Positions 17,200-26,473 of a DNA stretch of 64,000 bases are shown here, piece by piece (position 1 is the first letter of the stretch; every line of letters begins with the position of its first letter). Under the pieces are notes generated by a model that was given only the letters and a program-made list of their open reading frames with translations, had not been told where the DNA came from and searched no databases. The translations under genes and the position numbers were made by a program. Origin of the DNA: Trichococcus paludicola (GTDB lineage: Bacteria > Bacillota > Bacilli > Lactobacillales > Aerococcaceae); assembly GCF_003052295.1 (NCBI RefSeq), contig NZ_QBLC01000003.1, positions 310,001 to 374,000 of the forward strand, in the 5' to 3' direction.

Positions 17200-18543
17200 A
17201 TGGATTTAGTCGAAAAGGATCTGAAATACATCTGGCACCCTTGCTCACAGATGAAGGATTATGAGGAGCTCAAGCCGATCATCATCGACCGGGGCGAAGG
17301 GGTCTATCTTTATGACAAAGAAGGTAAAGCCTACCTTGACATCGTCAGCTCGTGGTGGTGCAACTTGCTTGGTCACTGCAACCCAACGATCAATGAAGCG
17401 CTCATCAACCAAATCGGGCGGCTGGAGCATGTGATTTTCGCAAACTTTTCCCATGAACCAGCGATTGCCTTATGCGAACAACTGATGGAAATCATCCCGG
17501 CCGGGCTCTCGAAGTTCAATTTTTCCGATAATGGATCAGCGGCAGTGGAATGCGCGCTGAAGATGAGTTTCCAGTACCAATACCAGACCGGACACAAGGA
17601 GCGGACAAAATTCATGTGCCTGACGGAGGGCTACCACGGCGAAACTTTGGGTGCGTTGGCGGTCGGGAGCATGGATCTGTATGCCAAAATGTACAAGCCG
17701 ATGCTGATGGACACAAATCAGATCCAGGCGCCGGATTGTTATCGTTGCCCGTTCCAGAAAAATCGGGAGAGCTGCAATTGCGAATGCTTCGACTACGCCG
17801 AAAAAGCTTTCGTGGAGTACGGAGCCGAAACCTGCGCCATGATCGTCGAGCCTTTGGTGCAGGGCAGTGCGGGCATGCGCATTTATCCGCCGCTGTATCT
17901 GGAAAAATTGCGTGCACTCTGCGACCGCTACGACGTCCTGCTGATTGCCGACGAAATCGCGACCGGATTCGGACGGACCGGCAAAATGTTCGCCTTCGAC
18001 CATGCCGGCGTCAGCCCCGACATCATGTGCGTCTCCAAAGGGCTCACCGGCGGCTACCTGCCGATGGCGATCACGATCACGACGGACAAAATCTATGATG
18101 CTTTCTATGCCGAATACAGCGAAGGCAAGGCTTTTATGCACAGCCACACCTACAGCGGCAATCCGCTTGGCTGCTCCGCGGCGCTGGCGGTCCAGAAGGT
18201 GCTCCGCGAAGAGCGGATCCTCGAAAAAGCCGTGATCCGCGCTCACTATCTGACCCAGCGCCTGGACGAAACGCTGCTGGATCACCCGAACGTGGGCGAA
18301 ATCCGCCATATCGGCCTGATCCATGCCATCGAGCTGGTGACCGATAAGCAGGCGAAGACCGGTTTTGATGCGGATTTGCGAATCGGTTATCAGATCTACA
18401 AAAAGGCTTTGGAGAAGGGGCTGATCCTGCGCCCGCTCGGCAATGTGCTCTATTTCAATCCGCCTTTGACGATTACCGAAGCCGAACTGGAGGAAGCAGT
18501 CGTCCTCTGCTCCGAGGCCATCGCGGCAGTCCTCGGCAGCTAG
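17200..18543 (+). CDS. bioA: Adenosylmethionine-8-amino-7-oxononanoate aminotransferase
   Basis: 447 residues from ATG 17200, ten bases after bioD. It is a class III PLP aminotransferase with the PLP Lys280 in VSKGLTGGY, the DEIATGFGRTG motif, and the BioA-type N-terminus IWHPCSQMKDYEE. It converts KAPA to DAPA using S-adenosylmethionine as amino donor. No bioF or early pimelate genes are in the window, so the operon makes biotin from KAPA or has the earlier genes elsewhere. It is last in the operon; no strong terminator was seen right after it. Confidence 0.93.
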   Translation: MDLVEKDLKYIWHPCSQMKDYEELKPIIIDRGEGVYLYDKEGKAYLDIVSSWWCNLLGHCNPTINEALINQIGRLEHVIFANFSHEPAIALCEQLMEIIPAGLSKFNFSDNGSAAVECALKMSFQYQYQTGHKERTKFMCLTEGYHGETLGALAVGSMDLYAKMYKPMLMDTNQIQAPDCYRCPFQKNRESCNCECFDYAEKAFVEYGAETCAMIVEPLVQGSAGMRIYPPLYLEKLRALCDRYDVLLIADEIATGFGRTGKMFAFDHAGVSPDIMCVSKGLTGGYLPMAITITTDKIYDAFYAEYSEGKAFMHSHTYSGNPLGCSAALAVQKVLREERILEKAVIRAHYLTQRLDETLLDHPNVGEIRHIGLIHAIELVTDKQAKTGFDADLRIGYQIYKKALEKGLILRPLGNVLYFNPPLTITEAELEEAVVLCSEAIAAVLGS

Positions 18544-18733
18544 TTGTTGACGGCATCCAAAACCGCACATGGGACGGGATAGCCCCGCCAGTCCTCTCAC
18601 CGCAATATCCTTTTGAATGCAGGGAACGAAAGGGACCCTCTGTTGATTTATTGTTTTTCCAAATTGATTTAATAATTTAATTGTGAATTATTATATAATA
18701 AGTGGATATTGCGTTAGAGGAGGAAAAGAAAAA

Positions 18734-19552
18734 ATGAATGATGCAAGAGGGTATAAAAAAGTTTTGGCAGTTCTGGGGGCATTCACCCTATTGGGACTGA
18801 GCGGCTGCGGCCAAGAAGAAACGGTGGCAGCGGAAAGCGGCGTCCTAACGAAAACGGAACAGACTTCTGAAGCGGTAGTTGAAGAAACAACCGAACCAGC
18901 CACTGAGGAACAGTTGGATTACGAGAACCAGGATGAATGGGACTTCGAATCCGGCGAGATGCAATCCCCAATCAATATCGAGACGAGTGCAGCAGAACCG
19001 ATGATCACGGACGGCTCCCTGACATTGGATTATGCGGAAGAGATCATCGATGTGGTCGACAACGGGCACAGTATCGAAATTGAAGACGGCGGCCAAGCGA
19101 CGATCGCCGGACGCAGTTTTGAGCTGAAGCAATTCCATCTGCATTCCCCGAGTGAGCATACTCTAAATGGGGAAAATTTCCCGATCGAGCTGCATTTTGT
19201 CCACAAGGCACAGGACGGACGCTTGGCGGTCATCGCGGTCTTCTTTAAAGAAGGCGCAGAAAATGGGGCCTTTCAAGCGATTTTGGATGATGTGCAGGCA
19301 AACGAAGAATCTGCTGTTGCGAGCGGACTCAGCCTGAATGTTGCTGAATTGCTTCCAGCCAACAAAAGTTATTACCATTACCTAGGCTCCTTGACGACAC
19401 CGCCGCTTACCGAAAATGTCGAGTGGTATGTGATGGCGAATCCTGTTGAGGTATCCGCGGAACAGATTGCGGCCTTCAACGAATATTATGAAGGCAACAA
19501 TAGAGAAGTCCAACCATTGGGCGAACGTTCCATTTTGAAGTACGAAGAATAG
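18734..19552 (+). CDS. Alpha-type carbonic anhydrase lipoprotein
   Basis: About 272 residues from ATG 18734, behind the ribosome site AGAGGAGGAAAA. A signal peptide with lipobox LGLSGC anchors it outside the membrane, followed by a Thr/Glu-rich linker. The alpha carbonic anhydrase domain shows QSPINIET, the three zinc His in QFHLHSPSEH and IELHFVHK, and the SLTTPPLTENVEWYVM segment. It interconverts CO2 and bicarbonate at the cell surface. It follows the biotin operon but has its own AT-rich leader with TATAAT at 18694. A link to biotin-dependent carboxylases is only a thought. Confidence 0.92.
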   Translation: MNDARGYKKVLAVLGAFTLLGLSGCGQEETVAAESGVLTKTEQTSEAVVEETTEPATEEQLDYENQDEWDFESGEMQSPINIETSAAEPMITDGSLTLDYAEEIIDVVDNGHSIEIEDGGQATIAGRSFELKQFHLHSPSEHTLNGENFPIELHFVHKAQDGRLAVIAVFFKEGAENGAFQAILDDVQANEESAVASGLSLNVAELLPANKSYYHYLGSLTTPPLTENVEWYVMANPVEVSAEQIAAFNEYYEGNNREVQPLGERSILKYEE

Positions 19553-19564
19553 CAAGCCTTTTTC

Positions 19565-19610
19565 AAAGTTCCCTCTCCCCGATTCGTATTGGGGCAGGCG
19601 GAACTTTTTT
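19565..19610 (+). terminator. Terminator after carbonic anhydrase
   Basis: AAAGTTCC-CTCT-CCCC ... GGGG-CAGGC-GGAACTTT followed by T run. Confidence 0.8.
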
Positions 19611-19726
19611 CAATTCCCAGCCCGGAGTCAAAGAAAACCGTAACGCGATTACAAAATACAGAAAGATCGGATGCAATGGCATTTTTTTGTTATAATTGAA
19701 GGAAAAACGCGAGCAGGGGGAACGTA

Positions 19727-20638
19727 ATGGGGGAAATAGCAGCAAAAGCCGCATCACTGATTTTGATCATCGTGATCGGCTACGTCATCAAACGGATTGG
19801 GTGGGTAAGCGCGGATGATTTTCCAAAATTTTCGAAAATCGTTCTGCGGATCACGTTGCCCTGCGCACTGATCACCAGTTTCAACACGTTCGACATCACC
19901 TACAACTTGTTATTTTTGACCGCAATCGGCCTCCTCGCTAACTTGGTCCTGCAAATCACCGGCTATCTTGTGAATCAGCGGAAAGGCGGCATAGCGCAAG
20001 CTTTCGGAATCATCAACCTCGGCAGCTACAATGTCGGGGCCTTTGCGATGCCATATATTGCCGGATTGATGGGCCCGCAGTCGATCATTTTCGCATCCCT
20101 TTTCGATGTCGGCAATTCTTTCGGCGCTGCCGGAATCGGCTATGGTTGGTCCCGGTCGGTGGCGGATGAGAAACAAAAAACGACTTTAGGCGGCTTCCTC
20201 AAGCTCATGTTCCTTTCGCCGCTGTTCGATACCTACTTGATCCTGTTGCTGATGCGCCTCTTCGGGTTGCAATTGCCGGATGCAGTCATCACCTTTACGT
20301 CAACTGTGGGCGGCGCCAATACTTTCCTGGCGATGCTGATGATCGGTATCGGTTTGGAATTGGGCTTGGATGCGCACCGCTTTAAGCTGGCTTTCAAATA
20401 CTTGGCCATCCGCTACGGCTTTTCGCTGATTTTCTCCATCCTGACCGTGCTCTTCCTGCCGGTCTCAATGGTCGTGAAGACGATCCTCTGCATGCTGTTC
20501 TTTTCGCCGATCGCATCCATGGCGACTGGATTCACCGACGAAGCGGGCGGGGACGTCGAAACCTCCGCCTTCATGAATTCCGTCTCCATCTTGATTGGAA
20601 TCTTCGCACTGCCGCTCGTTTTGGCGGTCATGGGATAA
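19727..20638 (+). CDS. AEC-family transporter
   Basis: 303 residues with about ten hydrophobic helices. It matches the auxin efflux carrier (AEC) family: the first helix SLILIIVIGYVIKRIGWV, then a conserved NLGSYNVGAFAMPYI segment and a late FFSPIASMATGF. Bacterial AEC members export or import organic acids such as malate. Substrate is not assigned. AGGGGG before ATG 19727 and a TATAAT at 19691 mark an independent gene. A second AEC gene is at 44.4 kb. Confidence 0.85.
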   Translation: MGEIAAKAASLILIIVIGYVIKRIGWVSADDFPKFSKIVLRITLPCALITSFNTFDITYNLLFLTAIGLLANLVLQITGYLVNQRKGGIAQAFGIINLGSYNVGAFAMPYIAGLMGPQSIIFASLFDVGNSFGAAGIGYGWSRSVADEKQKTTLGGFLKLMFLSPLFDTYLILLLMRLFGLQLPDAVITFTSTVGGANTFLAMLMIGIGLELGLDAHRFKLAFKYLAIRYGFSLIFSILTVLFLPVSMVVKTILCMLFFSPIASMATGFTDEAGGDVETSAFMNSVSILIGIFALPLVLAVMG

Positions 20639-20661
20639 AAAATGTTAAATGAAAAAAAATC

Positions 20662-20697
20662 AAAACCATCCGTTCCTGTGTAGCGGGTGGTTTTTTG
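20662..20697 (+). terminator. Terminator after first AEC gene
   Basis: Stem AAACCATCCG / CGGGTGGTTT followed by a T run. Confidence 0.8.
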
Positions 20698-20711
20698 TTG
20701 GGCGGAATTTG

Positions 20712-20850
20712 TTTCCTCCGGCGAACGCAGGCTTCGCCGAAGTTCGGCTCACATACTAGTCTTGTCCTCCAACAAGGAGGTGCCCGCAGGAGATGGATAC
20801 CGCGAGCTACCATCGTGCTCCGGTGAGAGGCCTCTCACCGGAGCAGGGGG
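20712..20850. repeat. GC-rich CTCCGG inverted-repeat island, copy 2
   Basis: Holds GCTCCGGTGAGAGGC / CCTCTCACCGGAGC (perfect long stem near 20818-20845), CTCCAACAAGGAGG and GCAGGAGATGG. It shares blocks with the 13.3 kb and 44.2 kb islands and adjoins the broken 5' side of an MFS gene. Confidence 0.6.
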
Positions 20851-20903
20851 CTGCGCACTCTGCTCAGCTCCCAAACAAATTGTTCCAGAAGAGGCTGCGT
20901 TCC

Positions 20904-21250
20904 AGGGAAAGTCTACAGCTCCAACAAAAGTCATCACCGCCAGCAAAAACTGGAAAGAAATGTTGGCAACCCCGGCTTTCTATTTGTTGATCCTGATGTT
21001 CGCGATGGGTGTCTTTTCCGGTCTGATGATCGCTTCGAATGCATCGCTGATCGGGCAGTCCATGTTCGGTTTTTCGAGCGCCGCCTTCGTCGCTCCGAAA
21101 GTGACGGCATCATTGGCTGCTGCGAACAATGGTGACTTCACGAAAGCCTTCTATGTCGCTATCGCTGTCGTCCTGCTGGGACTGGGCTTGAGCCTCGTCT
21201 ATGCACTCAGGAAATCCGCAACCAAGCTTGCTACGGAAACTGTCCGGTAG
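20904..21250 (+). pseudogene. MFS transporter remnant (oxalate/formate antiporter-like)
   Basis: The frame encodes WKEMLATPAFYLLILMFAMG, then a helix ending in SLIGQSMFGFSS that runs straight into AAFVAPKVTASLAA and a last helix with the tail ALRKSATK. These pieces look like the start of the second half and the very end of an OFA-type MFS carrier, so about 100 residues between them and the whole N-terminal half are missing. The 5' side joins the GC-rich repeat island. It is preceded by no ribosome site and is not expected to be functional. Family naming is from memory. Confidence 0.65.
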
Positions 21251-21261
21251 AAACTTCATTG

Positions 21262-21313
21262 AAAATAGCCCGCGTTGAGGAGTGATGTTCTCTAAAACGC
21301 GGGCTATTTTTCT
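21262..21313 (+). terminator. Terminator after MFS remnant
   Basis: AAAATAGCCCGCGTT / AACGCGGGCTATTTTT, a long perfect stem that has outlived the decayed gene. Confidence 0.85.
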
Positions 21314-21525
21314 GAATGAAAAGGCAGAGTCGCACGCATGTCGAGGGTTTAACTCAGGAAAGAAGCCCAAAATGTTAGCGCTTAAAGCAAAGGAGTCTTA
21401 TAATGGGAATGTAGCAGATCATTTTCGCATCCAAACAATCTGATGCAGCAATCTTCGTCTGAGGGTCCCTATCGGAATGGATCCCGTCGTCAGCTCCCGT
21501 AATTTTCCTAAGGAGGCTGTTTTTT

Positions 21526-22878
21526 ATGGAAAAAAGAATAAGGATTTTATCCCTCTTTGCTCTAGTCATGTTCGCGGGTTGTGCGGACACAACGATTTCG
21601 GGCCTGGATGGGGAAAATACTAGCAAAGTGAGCTCCGCCCAAGCCGTCAGCGAGGCAGAAACAGGTTCTGGAAATGAGGCTACGGAAGGCGGTAAAGCGC
21701 TGATTTTCGCCGACGAAGATATGGAACAATACGTCCGCAAGCTGATCGGCAAAGAAGAGGGTGAACTTTCACCAATCGATGTCGAATCGGTCGATGCACT
21801 CTATCTGGGTAACAAAGATATAAATGCCATCGACGGGATCGAACACTTTACGAATCTGCGGACACTCCACTTGAACCAAACAGAAGTCAGTGACATCAGC
21901 GCTCTGGCAGGGTTGACACAATTAGAATATCTAGATATCAGCCATTCCCGTGTAGAAGATGTTGCCGCATTGACAAATCTGACTAAGCTCAAGACACTGT
22001 ACCTCAACAACAACAATTTGGAAGACATCAAACCATTGGCTGATTTAAAACAGATGGCGACGCTCTATCTGAACGACACCTCCGTCGCTGATATCCGTCC
22101 TTTAGCTGGCATGGAAGGGCTCCAATCGCTTAACCTTCGCAACACAAAAGTCGAGGGTATCGTTGCTTTAGCGGAATTGATGCAGCTGCGCTACCTGAAC
22201 CTTGGCAACACGCAAGTCACTGATATCACAGCCATATCTGGATTGACGCAGTTGACCATCCTGCAACTGGAGAACACGCCGATCAGCGACGCGGGGGCCG
22301 TAGCAAGCATGGCGCAATTGATGACACTGGACTTGAGCGGTACGGAAATCAGCGACGGCAACGGACTGGTGGAACTCGGAAACCTGTTGACACTGGACCT
22401 GAGCGATACCGCCATAAGCGACCTCATGCCATTAGGCAACCTGGCGAAGCTCACCCGTCTGGATCTGAACAATACCCCGGTCGAGGACATCGGCAGTTTG
22501 ACGGGTTTGACTGAACTAACGCACCTCGAAATAAGCGGGGCGCAAGTGAGCGATTCTGGATTGTTGGCAAGTCTGACAGAATTGGTCTACCTCGATCTGT
22601 CTAAGAACAGGATCAGCGCCATCGACAGTTTGGCTAATCTGGCCAAAGTCAGACATCTGAATTTGGCCGATAATCAGTTCAGCGACGCCACGCCCTTAGC
22701 TAACCTGACGGAGCTTTGGTACCTTGATGTGAAGGGGAATCCAATCAGCGATATCGCGCCTTTGACGGGCTTGGCAAATTTAGGCAAGCTCTACATCAGC
22801 GGAGCAAACGTCAGCGTCGAACATCAGGCACAGCTGCAGGGCGCACTGCCGGGTTGCGACATCTCTTGGAACGATTGA
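21526..22878 (+). CDS. Leucine-rich-repeat lipoprotein (internalin-like repeats)
   Basis: 450 residues. A signal peptide with lipobox MFAGC is followed by a Ser/Glu linker, then about 16 consecutive leucine-rich repeats of 22 residues (pattern L-x-x-L-x-x-L-x-L-x-x-T/N-x-I-x-D-I) from about residue 85 to the end. The repeat type is that of internalins and other LRR_4 proteins. The product should sit on the outer face of the membrane and bind proteins or surfaces. No LPXTG or other wall anchor follows. AAGGAGG precedes the ATG. The binding partner is unknown. Confidence 0.88.
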   Translation: MEKRIRILSLFALVMFAGCADTTISGLDGENTSKVSSAQAVSEAETGSGNEATEGGKALIFADEDMEQYVRKLIGKEEGELSPIDVESVDALYLGNKDINAIDGIEHFTNLRTLHLNQTEVSDISALAGLTQLEYLDISHSRVEDVAALTNLTKLKTLYLNNNNLEDIKPLADLKQMATLYLNDTSVADIRPLAGMEGLQSLNLRNTKVEGIVALAELMQLRYLNLGNTQVTDITAISGLTQLTILQLENTPISDAGAVASMAQLMTLDLSGTEISDGNGLVELGNLLTLDLSDTAISDLMPLGNLAKLTRLDLNNTPVEDIGSLTGLTELTHLEISGAQVSDSGLLASLTELVYLDLSKNRISAIDSLANLAKVRHLNLADNQFSDATPLANLTELWYLDVKGNPISDIAPLTGLANLGKLYISGANVSVEHQAQLQGALPGCDISWND

Positions 22879-22921
22879 GCAGGGTGAACCAGACCACAAA
22901 TCATTATCGCAATCCGAGAAC

Positions 22922-22958
22922 GCACAAGTATCCTGTCATCCGGGATGCTTGTGCATTT
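22922..22958 (+). terminator. Terminator after LRR gene
   Basis: GCACAAGTATCC / GGGATGCTTGTGC with TTTT after it. Confidence 0.8.
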
Positions 22959-22998
22959 TGCTGATTCATTTTTTGCAGGATTTTTTTTATAAAAACGC

Positions 22999-23104
22999 TT
23001 GACTTTATCTTTGAAAGGGTTTACTATTCATATCAAGAGGAACCGGTTTCACCAACATGAAAAACCTGCTCCTTATCATTTTAAATCGGAAAGGAACCGG
23101 TTCC
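22999..23104 (+). promoter_or_regulatory. Sucrose operon promoter with two LacI-type operators
   Basis: TTGACT (22999-23004) and TACTAT (23022-23027) with 17-base spacing form the promoter. Downstream lie GGAACCGGTTTC (23039-23050) and the perfect palindrome GGAACCGGTTCC (23093-23104), 54 bases centre to centre, about five helix turns. A ScrR-type LacI repressor is expected to bind both. Confidence 0.75.
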
Positions 23105-23177
23105 GAAATGAAATGAAACAAAGCTTTTATTGCACTTATTCTTAGGCAGAACAGATTAAAGGGAAGAGGGAGAAAAA

Positions 23178-24656
23178 ATGGATTACAAAAAGATTGCAGA
23201 AGAATTGTTGACGGACATCGGTGGAAAAGACAACGTACAGGCGGCGACGCACTGCGCGACACGACTACGCTTGGTTTTGAAAGATGAAAGCAAAGTCGAT
23301 CAAGCGGGCTTGGATGAACGCGACGAAGTCAAAGGGACTTTCTCAACGGCTGGTCAATACCAGATCATCCTGGGATCCGGGATCGTCAATGAAGTCTACA
23401 AAGAATTCATCAAAATGGCCGGAATCGACGCCATGAGCAAAGAAGAAGTCAAAACAGCCGGCACGCAAAAATTGAATCCGATCCAACAAGGCGTCAAGTT
23501 GCTTTCGGATATCTTCGTACCGATCATCCCGGCCATCGTAGCTTGTGGTTTGATGATGGGATTGAACAACGTATTCACGGCACAGGATTTGTTTGTTACC
23601 GGAAAATCGCTGATTGAAGCTTATCCGGCCATCGAAGGTTTTGCAGCGATGATCAACACATTCTCTAACGCGGCATATGTCTTCCTTCCAGTCCTGATCG
23701 GTTTCAGCGCAACGCAGAAATTCGGCGGCAACCCATACTTGGGAGCTGTTTTGGGGATGTTGATGGTCCACCCGGATCTTGTCAATGCCTACAACTATCC
23801 AGCAGTCTTGGCTGCAGGCGAAGTGCCTTTCTGGGATATCTTCGGATTCGAAATCGCGAAAGTCGGTTACCAAGGAACAGTACTGCCGATCTTGTTCGCA
23901 TCTTACATCTTGGCGAAAATCGAAACTTTCTTGCACAAACGCGTGCACACATCATTGGATAACCTGGTCACACCGCTGTTCGCTATAATTAGCACTGGCT
24001 TCCTGACTTTCACTTTGGTGGGACCTCTGACGCGCACACTCGGCGACGTGATGACAAACAGCCTAGTATGGTTGTATGACACGACAGGTGCCATCGGCGG
24101 AGCCATCATCGGTTTCTTCTACGCTCCACTGGTCGTTACCGGTATGCACCACAGCTTCATCGCTGTTGAAACGCAATTGTTGGCTGATATCGCTAAAACA
24201 GGCGGTACATTCATCTTCCCAATCGCCGCTATGTCAAACGTGGCTCAAGGAGCTGCCGCATTGGCGATGTTCTTCATTATCAAGGAACAAAAAGCGAAAA
24301 GCTTGGCTTCCGCTTCCGCAATCTCCGCTTACTTGGGGATCACTGAGCCTGCGATGTTCGGTATCAACCTGAAATACCGCTACCCGTTCTACGCAGCGAT
24401 GATCGGTTCCGGCGTCAGCAGCGCGTTCATCTCCTTCTTCAAAGTCAAAGCGATCGCAATGGGCGCAGCCGGCCTGCCGGGCGTCATCTCGATCAAACAA
24501 GAAGACTTGTGGATCTACGTTTTGGGCATGCTGATCGCAACACTCACGACAGTATCCATGACCTACGTCTTCAGCAAACGCGACTGGACAAAAAGCGAAG
24601 CGAAAAAAAAAAATGAGGAACAAGTTCATTCAACTCTGAATAAGGAAACACTGTGA
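23178..24656 (+). CDS. scrA: Sucrose-type PTS transporter, EIIBC
   Basis: 492 residues. An N-terminal EIIB domain has the phosphorylated Cys in THCATRLRL (about residue 29). The EIIC membrane domain begins near residue 105, with NPIQQGVKLLSDIFVPIIPA and a GMHHSFIAVETQ segment typical of the sucrose/beta-glucoside branch. There is no EIIA domain; a shared glucose-type EIIA must phosphorylate it. It imports sucrose and phosphorylates it to sucrose-6-phosphate. The GH32 hydrolase gene directly downstream and the LacI-type operators upstream support sucrose as the substrate; trehalose carriers of the same family are the main alternative. Confidence 0.88.
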   Translation: MDYKKIAEELLTDIGGKDNVQAATHCATRLRLVLKDESKVDQAGLDERDEVKGTFSTAGQYQIILGSGIVNEVYKEFIKMAGIDAMSKEEVKTAGTQKLNPIQQGVKLLSDIFVPIIPAIVACGLMMGLNNVFTAQDLFVTGKSLIEAYPAIEGFAAMINTFSNAAYVFLPVLIGFSATQKFGGNPYLGAVLGMLMVHPDLVNAYNYPAVLAAGEVPFWDIFGFEIAKVGYQGTVLPILFASYILAKIETFLHKRVHTSLDNLVTPLFAIISTGFLTFTLVGPLTRTLGDVMTNSLVWLYDTTGAIGGAIIGFFYAPLVVTGMHHSFIAVETQLLADIAKTGGTFIFPIAAMSNVAQGAAALAMFFIIKEQKAKSLASASAISAYLGITEPAMFGINLKYRYPFYAAMIGSGVSSAFISFFKVKAIAMGAAGLPGVISIKQEDLWIYVLGMLIATLTTVSMTYVFSKRDWTKSEAKKKNEEQVHSTLNKETL

Positions 24657-24733
24657 CCCAATCGGTCTAATTTCCGATAGGCAGGCTTGGACTGCTGGAC
24701 AGAGGACAAATTTGACAAGGAAAGGAATAAACG

Positions 24734-26224
24734 ATGAAAGTATGGACGCGCGAGGAGCGCTATAAACAAACCTCGGATTATTCCGATAACTATCTGGAAG
24801 AATTGGCGAAAAGGGTGGCGCAGTCGCCCTTCCGCCAAAACTACCACATCCAACCGAACACAGGCCTTTTGAACGATCCGAACGGCTTCACCTATTTCGA
24901 CGGCAAATGGCATCTCTTTTATCAATGGTTTCCGATGGGCGCGGTCCACGGCTTGAAGCATTGGTTCCATCTGACTTCGACGGACCTCGTGCAATGGAAC
25001 GAAGAGGGCGTCGCGTTGTTGCCTGACACGGCGTATGACAGCCATGGTGTCTATTCCGGCAGCGGTTTCGTCAAGGACGGCCAATTGCACATCATGTACA
25101 CAGGCAATGTCCGTACGGAAGAATGGGAAAGGGTACCCAACCAGATTGTTGCCCGTATGGAAGAGGACGGCAGCTTCACGAAGTTCCTTCCGCCTGCCAT
25201 CGCCGGCAAACCGGATGGCTACACTGACCATGTCCGCGATCCGAAAGTCTGGGAGCAGCACGGTATCTATTACGCCGTCATCGGTGCCCAACGCACCGAC
25301 GAAACCGGCACAATCCTGATGTACCGTTCCAAGGATGCCTTGGAATGGGAATTGATGGGTGAAGTCGATGCCGGCTTGCCGGACTTTGGCTTCATGTGGG
25401 AATGCCCGGACCTGTTCGAAATCGACGGCAAAACGGTGATGCTGTTTTCGCCGCAAGGACTGGAGCCGGAAGGCGACCGTTACCAAAACATTTTCCAGAC
25501 CGGTTATGTCATCGCTGATGATTTCCGGATGGATGAGCTGAAGTTGACGCATGATGGCTTCCAGGAACTGGATGCCGGCTTCGATTTCTACGCCACCCAG
25601 ACCGCCGAAAGCCCGGATGGCCGCCGCATCTTGACGGCTTGGATGGGTTTGCCGGATGTCGCGTATCCGACCGACAGCGAAGACTGGGCGCACTGCCTGA
25701 CGTTGCCGCGCGAACTGTCCATCAAAGAAGGAAAACTGATCCAGCAACCGGTCCGCGAATTGGTGACCTTGCGCAAAGAGAAAACTGTTTCCGACGCGGG
25801 CTTGTTATTTGGCGAAAAGACAATTGACCGTGCTGGTGCAAACTGCTATGAGCTCCAATTGGATCTGGCTTTACCGGTGTCAGCTGACCACGGTCTGGTA
25901 ACGTTGGATCTCTGCGAAGATGCAGCTAACGGCAAACGTTTCCGCATCACCTTGGATCCATCAATCAAGAAAATCACAATCGACCGCAGCCGCTGTGGCA
26001 TCCCGTTCGCCGAAGCTTTCGGCACGACCCGCACGCTGGCGGTCGAACAGATGGATACAGTCAAGCTTCAGATATTCGTTGACACCAGCTCCATCGAAAT
26101 CTTCATCAACGATGGCGAAGGCACCTTCACTTCACGCGTCTTCCCGCAAGCGGGAGAAACCGGCCTGTCGCTCGCGGCAGGCAGCACAATCGATTACAGC
26201 CTCGAACTTTGGGAATTGGCCTGA
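24734..26224 (+). CDS. scrB: Sucrose-6-phosphate hydrolase (GH32)
   Basis: 496 residues. GH32 motifs are clear: LLNDPNG with the nucleophile Asp, YQWFPMG, RDPKVW with the transition-state Asp, and WECPDLF with the acid/base Glu. A C-terminal beta-sandwich follows. It splits sucrose-6-phosphate to glucose-6-phosphate and fructose in the cytoplasm. It follows scrA by 77 bases in the same operon and ends at a very strong terminator. AAGGAAAGGA precedes the ATG. Confidence 0.93.
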   Translation: MKVWTREERYKQTSDYSDNYLEELAKRVAQSPFRQNYHIQPNTGLLNDPNGFTYFDGKWHLFYQWFPMGAVHGLKHWFHLTSTDLVQWNEEGVALLPDTAYDSHGVYSGSGFVKDGQLHIMYTGNVRTEEWERVPNQIVARMEEDGSFTKFLPPAIAGKPDGYTDHVRDPKVWEQHGIYYAVIGAQRTDETGTILMYRSKDALEWELMGEVDAGLPDFGFMWECPDLFEIDGKTVMLFSPQGLEPEGDRYQNIFQTGYVIADDFRMDELKLTHDGFQELDAGFDFYATQTAESPDGRRILTAWMGLPDVAYPTDSEDWAHCLTLPRELSIKEGKLIQQPVRELVTLRKEKTVSDAGLLFGEKTIDRAGANCYELQLDLALPVSADHGLVTLDLCEDAANGKRFRITLDPSIKKITIDRSRCGIPFAEAFGTTRTLAVEQMDTVKLQIFVDTSSIEIFINDGEGTFTSRVFPQAGETGLSLAAGSTIDYSLELWELA

Positions 26225-26246
26225 AGCAACAGGATATGATAGTTGA

Positions 26247-26300
26247 ACGCACCACCCGTTTAGCTCTGAGTGCAGAGCTAAACGGGTGGTGCGTTCTTTT
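26247..26300 (+). terminator. Strong terminator of the sucrose operon
   Basis: A perfect 22-base stem starting ACGCACCACCCGTTTAGCTC with loop AGTG, then TCTTTT. Confidence 0.92.
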
Positions 26301-26473
26301 GCGTTTGGGGGCGGAGGCGCTCCCCGGACAGTTTTACTAGGCAAATAATATAAAAAAACGCAAGCATCTGTTTATTATTCGTAAACTGAGGACTGCCTTG
26401 CTATAATTAGTTTAATCAAGTAAACTTACCAGGGAATTGCTTGAAAAAAAATAGTAAAGGAAGATGAAAACTT

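Noticed and set aside
17536-18600. A 354-residue antisense frame over bioA
   Set aside because: It mirrors the codon pattern of bioA and has no start signal.
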